From contig JAHDEQ010000003.1 of assembly GCA_020628755.1 (NCBI GenBank), positions 1-22,586 of the forward strand: a DNA stretch of 22,586 nucleotides, given 5' to 3'. Numbering within the stretch: position 1 is the stretch's first letter; every line of letters starts with the position of its first letter. The notes below the pieces were generated by a model. That model was not told the origin of the DNA, did no database searches, and was given only the letters and a program-made list of their open reading frames with translations. Both the position numbers and the translations under genes were made by a program. Below are positions 7,709 through 15,996 of the stretch, in pieces. Source of the stretch: Saprospiraceae bacterium (GTDB lineage: Bacteria; Bacteroidota; Bacteroidia; Chitinophagales; Saprospiraceae).

Positions 7709-7898
7709 TGTTTTTTTATAAAATTGTTGCTTCAACTCAGCCTACAAGTATAAATTCTAAACTTTTCATAAAAAAAAGCAGTTTTAAGGGAATTGCCTGC
7801 GAAAATATTATGATTTTAGAACGAAAAAAAGGGCAGGTAGTGTTTACAAGTAAATCAATGTTTTGGTAGTGCAGCATACCTTTCTGGGTAATCGCTTG

Positions 7899-8627
7899 TC
7901 ACTTTGAGATTTCTATCCAAGGAAAAGGACTATCTGTTATTCCAATTTTGCGTTTTATTTTTTGAATCAATGTATTGGGCTGGTATAAAATACGATAGTC
8001 AAAACTGCTCAACGCTTCCCAAGAGTGATGAAAATAGTAATCTTTCATCTCACCATTATCAATCGAATCATAGTATTCTTGGCTGCGCTTTCGGGCAACG
8101 GTTACCTCTTCCTCTTTATAAAAAGGCGAATCTAATATATGGATTTTGCCTTTTGTATTTAAGCAATCAAACAAACGATATATCAAGGATTTTACATTAG
8201 GAAAATATTGAATCGCTGCATTGATAAGGATTAAATCATATTTTTTTTCAAAGTCGGAATTCATTATATCACAATAATAAATATCAACATTATCAAAGTT
8301 TTCAAATAATTCGTCCGCTTGTTCTAGTTCCTTTAGATTGATGTCCATTAAATCAAGTTTCCTTACCAAAGGAGCAATTTTGTGAGACAGCCAACCATTG
8401 CCGCAGGCAAGGTCGAGTACTGTTTGAGGTTTGGCACTTTTGATATAATCAACAAATCTATTGGTACTATTGATTCTTTGCTGCCACTCTTTTGCTTTGG
8501 GATGATTCTCTAAATGAGGTAGTTGTTTGATTTGCGCTAAACTCAAAATTCGCTGCTCTGTTTTTCTGGCATCAAGGTAGGCCTCCTCAAATTTTGAATC
8601 AACTTTATATTTAATAATTTTTGACAT
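7899..8627 (-). CDS. Class I SAM-dependent methyltransferase
   Basis: The protein has 242 residues from the ATG at 8627. It has a Rossmann-fold methyltransferase core: motif I VLDLACGNGW (70-79), which binds the methionine part of SAM, an acidic residue D95 at the end of strand 2 (LDLMDIN), motif DIYYCDI (115-121) and motif IV-like DLILINAAIQYFPN (131-144). The sequence DSPFYKEEE follows in the position of a later substrate-proximal loop. The acceptor cannot be deduced. The start lies only 3 bases after the stop of the EamA transporter gene, so the two are almost certainly translated from one mRNA. A small-molecule metabolite handled by both (modified and exported) is possible but unproven. 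Confidence 0.85.
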   Translation of the reverse strand: MSKIIKYKVDSKFEEAYLDARKTEQRILSLAQIKQLPHLENHPKAKEWQQRINSTNRFVDYIKSAKPQTVLDLACGNGWLSHKIAPLVRKLDLMDINLKELEQADELFENFDNVDIYYCDIMNSDFEKKYDLILINAAIQYFPNVKSLIYRLFDCLNTKGKIHILDSPFYKEEEVTVARKRSQEYYDSIDNGEMKDYYFHHSWEALSSFDYRILYQPNTLIQKIKRKIGITDSPFPWIEISK

Positions 8628-8630
8628 AAA

Positions 8631-9539
8631 CTACTTTCTTGACAAATATACGCCAACCAAAATTAAGACCATTCCTAAATAGTGAAAGAGAGTGATTTGC
8701 TCGCCATCAATGGCGCCCCAACCTAGTGCAACGATTGGTATGATATAAGCTATCATCGAAGCAAAAAGTGCATTATTGAGGCGTACCAATTGGAAGAATA
8801 CAACGGTAGAAATCACCGTCCCAAACAAGGCTAAAATAGAAGCATAACCCAAAGATGCCCAACCATGCGGATGCTCAGTCACAATACTTGGTACATCAGA
8901 AGAAAGTAAGTATAATATCGCTGGTACACCAACCATCAAAAAAGAAGTTGCGCTTACGGTAATTGGGCTAATATGCTGCAAATGTGTTCCTACTGTATTG
9001 ACACTTGTGGCATAACATATCGTTGCTAAAACTGCAAAAAAACTATATAAACTTACTGCGTTTTGGCCAATTTGTTCGCCAAACAAAATTAGGAGCGCAG
9101 CTCCTAATAAACCGATTAGAACCCCACTTACTTTTGACCATTTAAAGGCTGTTCCAAAAAATAAAATCCCCAAAATTAAGGTAAATAATGGCGTTAGTGA
9201 ATTGAGCAAGCCTGCCATTGAACTACTAATTTGGGTTTGCGCCAATGGAAACAAAAATGCTGGAATCCCGCTACCTGTCAAACCAACAATAATGATAAAC
9301 TTGAGGTCTTTTTTCTCTATTTTCCGAAAAGATTGGATAGCAATTGGCATAAAAGCTAGTGCAGAAATACCAATTCGGAGCAAGCCCACTTGGTAAGAAG
9401 AAAAAGCAATCAAACTTTTTTTGATGAGTATAAAGGAACTACCCCACACTAAACCAAGGAATAACATGATTCCTATGGAAAGCCATTTGTTTCGTTTATA
9501 TGTGTTTGTATTGGACAATTGCTTTATTTGAAAGGACAA
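8631..9539 (-). CDS. EamA/DMT-family permease (drug/metabolite transporter)
   Basis: The protein has up to 302 residues, the usual size for this family, with about ten predicted membrane helices in two homologous EamA halves. The signature LGLVWGSSFILIKKSL ends helix 1, GLLNSLTPLFTLILGILFFG lies near the end of the first half, and SMIAYIIPIVALGWGAIDGE in the second. Members export amino acids, nucleosides or other small metabolites; the substrate is unknown. The start is unusual: there is no ATG before helix 1, and the frame is closed upstream by a TGA at 9558-9560. Translation must begin at a TTG (9539 or 9518) or at the ATG of residue 25, which would remove most of the N-terminal tail. TATATTTG (9537-9544, minus strand) resembles a -7 box and would argue for the later starts. 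It is the first gene of a two-gene unit with the methyltransferase. Confidence 0.85.
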   Translation of the reverse strand: MSFQIKQLSNTNTYKRNKWLSIGIMLFLGLVWGSSFILIKKSLIAFSSYQVGLLRIGISALAFMPIAIQSFRKIEKKDLKFIIIVGLTGSGIPAFLFPLAQTQISSSMAGLLNSLTPLFTLILGILFFGTAFKWSKVSGVLIGLLGAALLILFGEQIGQNAVSLYSFFAVLATICYATSVNTVGTHLQHISPITVSATSFLMVGVPAILYLLSSDVPSIVTEHPHGWASLGYASILALFGTVISTVVFFQLVRLNNALFASMIAYIIPIVALGWGAIDGEQITLFHYLGMVLILVGVYLSRK

Positions 9540-9592
9540 ATATAAGCTAAACGAAATTCACTTGTATGGAAAGTATAGATTAGAAAAAATAT

Positions 9593-9658
9593 TTCCAACA
9601 CAGAGGCACAAAATATTTCAAGTCTAATCCTTTGTGATTTTGTGTCTCTGTGTTGGAA
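9593..9658 (-). terminator. Long-stem intrinsic terminator after the glycoside hydrolase gene
   Basis: Two 22-base arms (9593-9614 and 9637-9658, starting TTCCAACACAGAGG and ending CTCTGTGTTGGAA) pair with a single mismatch. On the minus strand the stem is followed by ATATTTTTT, and the element begins 12 bases after the hydrolase stop. It is probably both a terminator and a member of the long intergenic inverted repeats seen in this window. Confidence 0.75.
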
Positions 9659-9669
9659 TAAAAAAGATT

Positions 9670-12600
9670 TTATCGAACGATAATACGCTTAGTTGCAATC
9701 ACATTTTCGGCTTTGAGTTGTACTAGATAAGTTCCACTTGCTAAATTGGACAGCTCCATATTATGAGTTATGGCTCGGCTATTTTTAGCAAATTGTTCTT
9801 GGTGCAATCGTTGTCCAATGATGTTATAAATACTAATTTCAATAGTTTCCAATTTATCATTTTCCATGAAAATGGTAAATGCTCCATTATTAGGATTTGG
9901 ATATAACATGACGGATTGTGCAAAAATCAAATCTTCAGTACTGGTAGGCTGAATATTGATAGTTTCTTCGTAACTATCTGCCCCACACTCGTTGTTTACC
10001 CAAATCGTTACATCGTACATGCCAGCTTCTGGATAAATGTGCGTCGGGTTAATTTCATTGCTACTACTGGCATCGCCAAAACTCCACAAAATAAAAGCAT
10101 CGCCTTCGGTTGTATTGTTAAATACAACCGTATCGCCTTGAATTTCGTACTCAAAACCTGCAATCGGAGTTTCTGCTATATGTATATAACTTGTCTTAGT
10201 AGTTACATCATTTCCTGAAGGATTAGAAACACTCAATGTCACTTCATAAGTACCTGCCGATTCATAAGTCACTACAGGGTTTTGGTCATTGGACATGGCT
10301 GGAGTTCCACCTGGAAACAACCAAGTCCAACTCGTAGGATCTAAAGTAGTCTCATCCGTAAATTGTACTTCTAAAGGCGCACATCCTGTTACGACATTAG
10401 CAGAAAAGTTAGCATTGGGTGTATCTGCCCCAACGATTGCAACCATATCTGTATAAGTCATATTGCCACAAGGATTGGAAACCAAAAGGCTAACTTCATA
10501 CGCTCCATTGTCGGCGTAGGTATGTACAGGATGCAATTCTGTACTGGTATTGCCATCGCCAAAGTCCCACAAATAACCTGCATTTTGAGTACTCATATTA
10601 TTAAAAACAACGGAGTCGCCCACAATAAAACTCGAAAAGAAAGCGACAGGTTCTTCGTCAAAAACTTCTATCAATGCCGACTCAGTAATAGCATTCGTAC
10701 CGCTTCCATTAGAAACCGATAAAGTTACTTGGTAAATACCTGGCTGAGCATAGGTAACGCTAGGATTTTGGTCATTAGACAAAGAAGGTTCTCCTCCATC
10801 AAAAATCCACAACCAAGCGTCGGGATTCCCTGGCGACATATCCGTAAATTGTATTTCTAAAGGCGCACAACCCGAAACCACATCTGTTGTAAACACAGCT
10901 TGTGGAGCATTTGAACCCGTAATATTTACGGTCTGATTGGTACTTACTGCCCCACAACTATTTTCGACAGTTAGTTCTATAGTATAAGTCCCATCTTCCA
11001 AGTAGCTGTGCATAGGGCTTTCTTCTGCACTGGTATTGCCATCTCCAAAATCCCAAAGGTAGCTTGTTGCTCCTTCGCTTTGATTATTAAAAGTGACAAT
11101 ATTGTTTTGTAGGATAGCTCCAAAACCTGCCGTTGGATTATCCAAAACTTCTATAGCTGTACTTTGCGTGAAAAAATCCGTACCTGAATCGTTAGATACA
11201 AAAAGTGTTACTTCATAAACTCCTGCTTCGGCATAAGTCACTACTGGATTTTGTTCGTCCGAATTTGAAGGTGTGCCACCTTCAAATATCCATGACCAAG
11301 AATCTGGATTAGCACTCGAAGCATCCGTAAATTGTACTTCTAAAGGCGCACAGCCCGAACCCGTATCAAAGGAAAAGGCAGCTTGTGGCGCATTAGAACC
11401 CGATACTGCAAGAATTTGGGTAGCCGTAGAACTCGAACAACCATTTTCAAGTGTCAAGGTTATCGTATAAGTTCCATCCATCGCATACATATGACTTGGA
11501 TTTTGTTCGGTACTCGTTGTACCATCTCCAAAATCCCAAAGGTAGGAATTAGCATTGCTTGAAGTATTAATCGTTGTGACCATTGAGCCATTGGCTACTG
11601 CTGTAAATTCGGCTTGCGGTGCTTCAATCACTTCAACATAGGCTTCTTGTATAATTGTATTATTCCCTACTTCATTGCCTGCTTGTAAAACGACGGTATA
11701 AGTACCTGCTTCTTCAAAAACAACGGTAGGATTTTGCTCGTTAGAAGAGGCTGGCATACCATTGGAGAAAAACCACAGCCACGAAGTTGGTTCATTGATG
11801 GATTCATCTGAAAAAGTAACTTCTAAAGGCGCACAACCCGAAATCACATTGGCTGAAAATGAAGGTTCTGGTGCAAAAACACTTACAATCGTAACCTGCT
11901 GATCCAAAGTGATAGAGCCGCAACCGTTGGTTGCGACTAGACCAATGGTATAAGTACCGTCTTCGGCATAAGTATGTGTAGGATTTTCTTCCGTAGAAAA
12001 ATTATCATCTCCAAAATTCCAAAGGTAGCTGCTTGCATTTTCAGATAAATTGGTCAGGCTTATATCTTTTAAATCTGCTTCAACCATAAAGTTAGAAACA
12101 GGACTTTCAAAGGCTTGTACAACTGTAGGAATCGTAACAGAAGTCGATTCCAAACTATTGCTTACCAATAAACTCACTTCATAAGTACCTGGCGCATCAT
12201 AAACAACTTCTGGGTTGCGCTGGCTAGAAGTTGCAGGAGTTCCTCCTGGGAAACTCCACTCCCACGTGTCAACATTTGGCAAAGATAAATCTTCAAAACT
12301 AACCGTTAGTGGCACACAACCTACCGCATCACTGTTTTCAAAATTAGCGGTTAAAGGTACAGTAACAAGTTCTGACTCCGTAACGAAAATAGGTCTTGAA
12401 TCCAAAACAATACTATCAGGAGCAATCATTGTACTTTCGTTGGTTTCAGAATAATCCCATATTCTTTTATCAAGCGTAGCAATATTCCATCCTTCAGGAA
12501 AGGAATATACAGCGTCGGCTGCTTCAGATTGGTCTTCGGAAGTTGTAGCCCAAAGTACATAAGTATAAGTACCATCCGCATTGCGAAAAGCTCCTCCGTC

Positions 12601-13962
12601 TATATCGTCGCCCATGTTCATAGCTGCTGTTCGCAACTTGTCGTAGCGAGTACCATACAACAAATCAGAACCCGTCTTGTAAGCAATTCCTTCAGGATTC
12701 ATTTGTAGGGTTGCATAAGGCGTTTCGTTTTCGATATTGCGGTACAAACCCATCAAATCGTATTCGTAATCAGCCGCTTCTTCTCGTTCAATATCTACCA
12801 AATTATAAATGTGCATTTGGCGAATATCATTTTCCATTGCTTTGACATAGGCTTTGAGAATATAGTTGAGTTGAGCCTCTTGGTCTCCCATCGAGTTAGA
12901 ATTAAAGGCTCTTCTTGGAATATTGATTTCGGTAATAATCCATTCCTTTTTGGGATAAGTGATGCCATCATAACCATAATTGTCTAATACGGCTTGGTAG
13001 GTATTTTTGCGGCGTTCGATGCCGCCGACAGCGGCATCGGAGTGGCGGGTATAAACAAATCCGCCAATTTCATTGCTCCAATAACGCACGCTTCCGTCAA
13101 TATCAGGATAAGAGTGAAAACCCATTACATCAAAATAAGCTCCTCCTCGGTGTGGAAATTCAGCTGTTACTTGACCTCCATCTATATTATCTGTATTTCT
13201 CAATACTGCATCTAGGAAAGAAGGAAACCCTACACCAGCCATACACACATACGAGTCGGGGTCGAGGGTTTTGATAATTTCCCAACTGATACGCAAAGTA
13301 CGTACATAAAACTGTATTGGCGCACGCAATTTGTAGTCGCATGGATCGGGATCATTTTCCCACCAGTTGCCTTCCCAGCCAGGAGGCAGCCAGCCTCTGG
13401 CTCCCGTATAGTCAAAACCTGGCTCATTCCAAATTTCCCAAAATTCAATATAATCTTTATAGCGACTTACGATTTCATATAAATAAGCTGCATAATAATT
13501 TTCATCATTATAGGGTGTGCCATCTGTTCCATCATCCCAAATATCTTGATAAATATTAGCAAACATTTCGGATTCGGTCAATCCATCCGAACAGTGTACC
13601 CAATGTTCACGGTGCCACTCCGCAGGAAAACCAACGATACAAGTCAAATCCCTCAAACCAAGATCATAAAAATGTTGATAAGTAGCCAAACGAGAATCGT
13701 AGCCCCAAACCGAGGTAAACTCATCGTATAAACCTGGTCGCATAGCTTTAGCTCCAACTCCAATCAAATCTAAATCGGAGTTGCCTGCAGCAATATTGGC
13801 TAAATCTTCGTCAGCATATGGTGGAAAATAGCCCATATTGACTCCTGGTCGGAAAAAGTCGGTATAAACCGGAACAGTGTCTTTGGCTGTATAGCTCACT
13901 TGTTGAGCCATAAGCATAGCCGTAAACAAACAAATAATACTGGTCAGTATATAATTTTTCAT
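9670..13962 (-). CDS. Secreted clan GH-A-like glycoside hydrolase with ten PKD domains and T9SS sorting domain
   Basis: The protein has 1430 residues from the ATG at 13962, with a signal peptide (MKNYILTSIICLFTAMLMAQ). Residues about 22-525 form a probable (beta/alpha)8 hydrolase: the general acid/base is likely E180 in EIWNEPGF, the nucleophile E345 in WIITEINIP, and GFHSYP holds H283. The 165-residue distance between the two Glu residues fits clan GH-A (GH5, GH39 and relatives), but the family and substrate cannot be fixed by eye. Residues about 538-1340 are ten PKD domains in five alternating pairs: type A starts GCxPL and has W-x-W and GGxP; type B has YLWDFGDGNTS or close variants and a late CG or CS. 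The last 81 residues (from SVMLYPNPNNG to KRIIVR) are a T9SS type A sorting domain, so the enzyme is secreted across the outer membrane and probably surface-attached. Confidence 0.85.
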   Translation of the reverse strand: MKNYILTSIICLFTAMLMAQQVSYTAKDTVPVYTDFFRPGVNMGYFPPYADEDLANIAAGNSDLDLIGVGAKAMRPGLYDEFTSVWGYDSRLATYQHFYDLGLRDLTCIVGFPAEWHREHWVHCSDGLTESEMFANIYQDIWDDGTDGTPYNDENYYAAYLYEIVSRYKDYIEFWEIWNEPGFDYTGARGWLPPGWEGNWWENDPDPCDYKLRAPIQFYVRTLRISWEIIKTLDPDSYVCMAGVGFPSFLDAVLRNTDNIDGGQVTAEFPHRGGAYFDVMGFHSYPDIDGSVRYWSNEIGGFVYTRHSDAAVGGIERRKNTYQAVLDNYGYDGITYPKKEWIITEINIPRRAFNSNSMGDQEAQLNYILKAYVKAMENDIRQMHIYNLVDIEREEAADYEYDLMGLYRNIENETPYATLQMNPEGIAYKTGSDLLYGTRYDKLRTAAMNMGDDIDGGAFRNADGTYTYVLWATTSEDQSEAADAVYSFPEGWNIATLDKRIWDYSETNESTMIAPDSIVLDSRPIFVTESELVTVPLTANFENSDAVGCVPLTVSFEDLSLPNVDTWEWSFPGGTPATSSQRNPEVVYDAPGTYEVSLLVSNSLESTSVTIPTVVQAFESPVSNFMVEADLKDISLTNLSENASSYLWNFGDDNFSTEENPTHTYAEDGTYTIGLVATNGCGSITLDQQVTIVSVFAPEPSFSANVISGCAPLEVTFSDESINEPTSWLWFFSNGMPASSNEQNPTVVFEEAGTYTVVLQAGNEVGNNTIIQEAYVEVIEAPQAEFTAVANGSMVTTINTSSNANSYLWDFGDGTTSTEQNPSHMYAMDGTYTITLTLENGCSSSTATQILAVSGSNAPQAAFSFDTGSGCAPLEVQFTDASSANPDSWSWIFEGGTPSNSDEQNPVVTYAEAGVYEVTLFVSNDSGTDFFTQSTAIEVLDNPTAGFGAILQNNIVTFNNQSEGATSYLWDFGDGNTSAEESPMHSYLEDGTYTIELTVENSCGAVSTNQTVNITGSNAPQAVFTTDVVSGCAPLEIQFTDMSPGNPDAWLWIFDGGEPSLSNDQNPSVTYAQPGIYQVTLSVSNGSGTNAITESALIEVFDEEPVAFFSSFIVGDSVVFNNMSTQNAGYLWDFGDGNTSTELHPVHTYADNGAYEVSLLVSNPCGNMTYTDMVAIVGADTPNANFSANVVTGCAPLEVQFTDETTLDPTSWTWLFPGGTPAMSNDQNPVVTYESAGTYEVTLSVSNPSGNDVTTKTSYIHIAETPIAGFEYEIQGDTVVFNNTTEGDAFILWSFGDASSSNEINPTHIYPEAGMYDVTIWVNNECGADSYEETINIQPTSTEDLIFAQSVMLYPNPNNGAFTIFMENDKLETIEISIYNIIGQRLHQEQFAKNSRAITHNMELSNLASGTYLVQLKAENVIATKRIIVR

Positions 13963-14041
13963 AGGTCTCAATTTCTATAGAAATAACGGTTGTGTAGGCG
14001 AAACGTCCGCCATATAATATTAGAGGATTATTTTAATTTAG

Positions 14042-14178
14042 TACACTGTCGTATAAAAAGAGTTCTACGATACGTAGTCGTAAGCACCAACTTTAGTCGG
14101 TAGATTCAAAAAGTCTCGAAACTCCTCGTGTTTTAGATTCAGCCGACTGAAGTCGGCGAATACAAAGTTTACAGTGTA
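14042..14178. repeat. REP-like / MITE-like palindromic element
   Basis: A 137-bp segment bounded by TACACTGT (14042-14049) and ACAGTGTA (14171-14178). Inside are two diverged copies of a palindrome, CCAACTTTAGTCGG (14087-14100) and GCCGACTGAAGTCGGC (14142-14157), each near or followed by a TAGATTCA-like word, and a TACGA/TCGTA hairpin at about 14067-14082. No target-site duplication or transposase is seen, so a mobile origin is only a suggestion. Confidence 0.45.
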
Positions 14179-14403
14179 TTTAGAGGGAGGTTTTTTGGGC
14201 TTTTTTAAAATGAACAATGTGCCTCTGATACAGTCTTATGCCAGAAAAGGTAATCGGGATGGAAAAATTTACAATCTATGTTCTTTGCTTTGTTGCTGCA
14301 AAAATAATACTATTGACAAAATTATGCCATAATAAAATAGTATTTACCGTTTTTATGACGTAAAAGGGAAGAAAAAGTCTTATTACTGTCATGTTAAAAC
14401 GAC

Positions 14404-14437
14404 TTACGGCCAGCAAAATGGCTTTTGCTGGCCGTAA
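14404..14437 (-). terminator. Strong hairpin after the TerC gene
   Basis: A perfect 15-bp stem (TTACGGCCAGCAAAA with TTTTGCTGGCCGTAA) and a 4-base loop TGGC, 42 bases after the stop of the TerC gene. On the minus strand a short TTTT follows 6 bases beyond the stem. It is the natural end of the TerC mRNA. Confidence 0.7.
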
Positions 14438-14479
14438 AATAAAGTTTATCAATAGCTAAAATTTAATTTCGGTTAGAGA

Positions 14480-15337
14480 TTATTCTTTTAAAGCTATCCC
14501 TTCTTTTTGCGCTTCTTCACTTGCATTGTGCAATTGTACAGGCTTCGACTTGCGTCGGAGACGCATATTCAAAAACTCTACGCCTAGGGAAAATGATATT
14601 GCAAAATACAAATAACCTTTGGGTATCGCTCCGATTTCCGAACCCAAGAAAGAAAAGTGAGCCAAATGCGCTCCTTCTGCAATAAGCATAAAACCAATCA
14701 ATATCAAAAAGGACAGTCCCAACATTTGGATAGAAGGGTGTTTATTAACAAAATTGCCAACTGGTGTAGCAAATGCCATCATGATACCCACTGACAAAAC
14801 AACAGCTACTATCATGATAAACAAAGCTCCCGAAACACCATTTGTCATACCAACGGCGGTCAAAATCGAATCAAAGGAAAAAACAATATTGATGAGTGTT
14901 ATTTGAAAAATAGCACTGGACATGGTGGCTTTGGCTTTAGAAGTTCCTCCTTCGCCTTCGTGAGCATCGCCTTCGAGTTTGTGGTGGATTTCGGAAGTAC
15001 TCTTGTACAACAAAAACAAGCCTCCTAGAATAAGGATGATACTTTGCCCTGAGAAGCCCCCGTGCATATAGGCATTGTCAAATTTTATCCAAGGCTCGGA
15101 CATACTAATGAGCCACGAGATACCAAAAAGCAAAGCAATACGCATAACCATAGCCAACACCAAACCAATGTTGGTGGCTTTGGCTTGCTCTTCTTTGGGC
15201 AACTTGCCTGCTGCAATGGCTATAAAAATAATATTATCAATCCCTAATACAATTTCCAAAAAGGTTAAAGTCAATAAACTTATCCATACTTCTGGACTTG
15301 CAAAGTCGGGCATGGCTATCAAAGGTAACAGATCCAT
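14480..15337 (-). CDS. TerC-family integral membrane protein
   Basis: The protein has 285 residues from the ATG at 15337 and about seven hydrophobic segments. The two diagnostic TerC motifs are present: FLEIVLGIDNIIFIAI (E28, D34, N35) and IVFSFDSILTAVGMTN (D156), which carry the acidic residues thought to form the ion path. A His/Glu-rich cytoplasmic loop (about residues 117-130) separates the halves, and the C-terminus is charged. Members such as Alx and MeeF/MeeY act in manganese export or metal handling; older names link the family to tellurite resistance, but no ter genes are nearby. I see no yybP-ykoY-type manganese riboswitch in the upstream 180 bases, only the inverted repeat at 15368-15413. 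The gene is transcribed alone, divergently from the DUF6495 gene. Confidence 0.88.
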   Translation of the reverse strand: MDLLPLIAMPDFASPEVWISLLTLTFLEIVLGIDNIIFIAIAAGKLPKEEQAKATNIGLVLAMVMRIALLFGISWLISMSEPWIKFDNAYMHGGFSGQSIILILGGLFLLYKSTSEIHHKLEGDAHEGEGGTSKAKATMSSAIFQITLINIVFSFDSILTAVGMTNGVSGALFIMIVAVVLSVGIMMAFATPVGNFVNKHPSIQMLGLSFLILIGFMLIAEGAHLAHFSFLGSEIGAIPKGYLYFAISFSLGVEFLNMRLRRKSKPVQLHNASEEAQKEGIALKE

Positions 15338-15359
15338 TATAACTTATGTTTGTGTTTAT

Positions 15360-15413
15360 GTATTCAAGTGTTCGTGTGTTTAAGTTGTAAAAGTAATTTG
15401 AACACACGAACAC
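15360..15413. repeat. Intergenic inverted repeat sharing words with the 4104-4172 element
   Basis: GTGTTCGTGTGTT (15368-15380) and AACACACGAACAC (15401-15413) form a perfect 13-bp inverted repeat, with further partial pairing into the 20-base spacer. The words GTATTCAAGT (15360-15369) and GAACACACGAACAC (15400-15413) are identical to words in the element at 4104-4172. Here the element lies in the divergent promoter region between the TerC and DUF6495 genes, so it is not acting simply as a 3' terminator. Confidence 0.75.
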
Positions 15414-15519
15414 GTTAACACTCAAATACAAATTAAAACGCAATTTTACGAAAAAGGATAGAAAAGAAGGCTAATCCCGTCAAAATTCATTTTTTTTGTG
15501 GCCAAAAAATATACTTATT

Positions 15520-15996
15520 ATGAAATATCGCCGCTTGACGAATCAAGAATTGAAAGAAATAGAAACCGCTTTTGTGCGTTTCTTGGCTTCGAATAGTGTA
15601 ACTGCCGATGACTGGGTAAAAATAAAAACAACGGATACTCAAAAAGCTGAAAACTTGATTGCCTTGTTTAGCGATATTGTTTTTGATTCGACACTCGAAA
15701 AGGTAGAATATTTAGAGTTTAAGACTAAAAATGATATAAAACTTTTTCATTGTTTGAAAGATAAAATGGTATTGCGAGGTATGTTTATTGAGGGGGAGTC
15801 TTTGGTGGATTTCACCAAAGACCAGACGGCTGAAGAAATCATGCGTTCCATCCAATCTTGTGGGGCTTCTGTCAAAATATTTAAGGCGGAAAAGGAATAT
15901 AAAAAGGAGCGCAAACGAGAGCTTTTTGAAATGATGGAAGGCGGCTGTCTTATTTCAAATGGTATGCTTTTTAAAACCTTGGAAGGTTTGGAGTAA
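15520..15996 (+). CDS. DUF6495 family protein
   Basis: The protein has 158 residues from the ATG at 15520, beginning MKYRRLTNQELKEIE, the typical opening of this Bacteroidota family. A TTG at 15496 would add eight residues and is unlikely. Visible conserved patterns are FVRFLASNSVTADDWVKIK, LFSDIVFDSTLEKVEYLE, KLFHCLKDKMVLRGM, and the C-terminal YKKERKRELFEMMEGGCLISNGMLFKTLE. There is no signal peptide or membrane segment, so it is probably a soluble cytoplasmic protein. Function is unknown. It is transcribed alone and divergently from the TerC gene. Confidence 0.82.
   Translation: MKYRRLTNQELKEIETAFVRFLASNSVTADDWVKIKTTDTQKAENLIALFSDIVFDSTLEKVEYLEFKTKNDIKLFHCLKDKMVLRGMFIEGESLVDFTKDQTAEEIMRSIQSCGASVKIFKAEKEYKKERKRELFEMMEGGCLISNGMLFKTLEGLE

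Larger units (their letters stand above)
13963..14479. other. Intergenic region with REP-like palindromes and terminator
   Basis: About 500 bases without a gene. It must contain the promoter of the hydrolase gene, though no clear -7/-33 pair is visible. It carries two related palindromes (14087-14100 and 14142-14157) flanked by an 8-bp inverted repeat (14042-14049 with 14171-14178), a 9-bp inverted repeat AATACTATT/AATAGTATT (14306-14314 with 14336-14344), and the terminator of the TerC gene. Confidence 0.6.

Noticed and set aside
7651..7869. 72-codon + strand frame crossing the start of the barrel-like gene
   Set aside because: Its composition is not protein-like, it has no recognised motif, and it overlaps the signal peptide and 5' region of a convincing gene on the other strand.
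14480..15337. Tellurite resistance operon
   Set aside because: Only a TerC-family protein is present; no TerA, TerB, TerD, TerE or TerZ-like gene is nearby, and TerC relatives usually handle other metals.
15338..15519. Manganese (yybP-ykoY) riboswitch upstream of the TerC gene
   Set aside because: I cannot find the conserved paired loops of that class; the only clear structure is the inverted repeat at 15368-15413, which has a relative elsewhere in the window.
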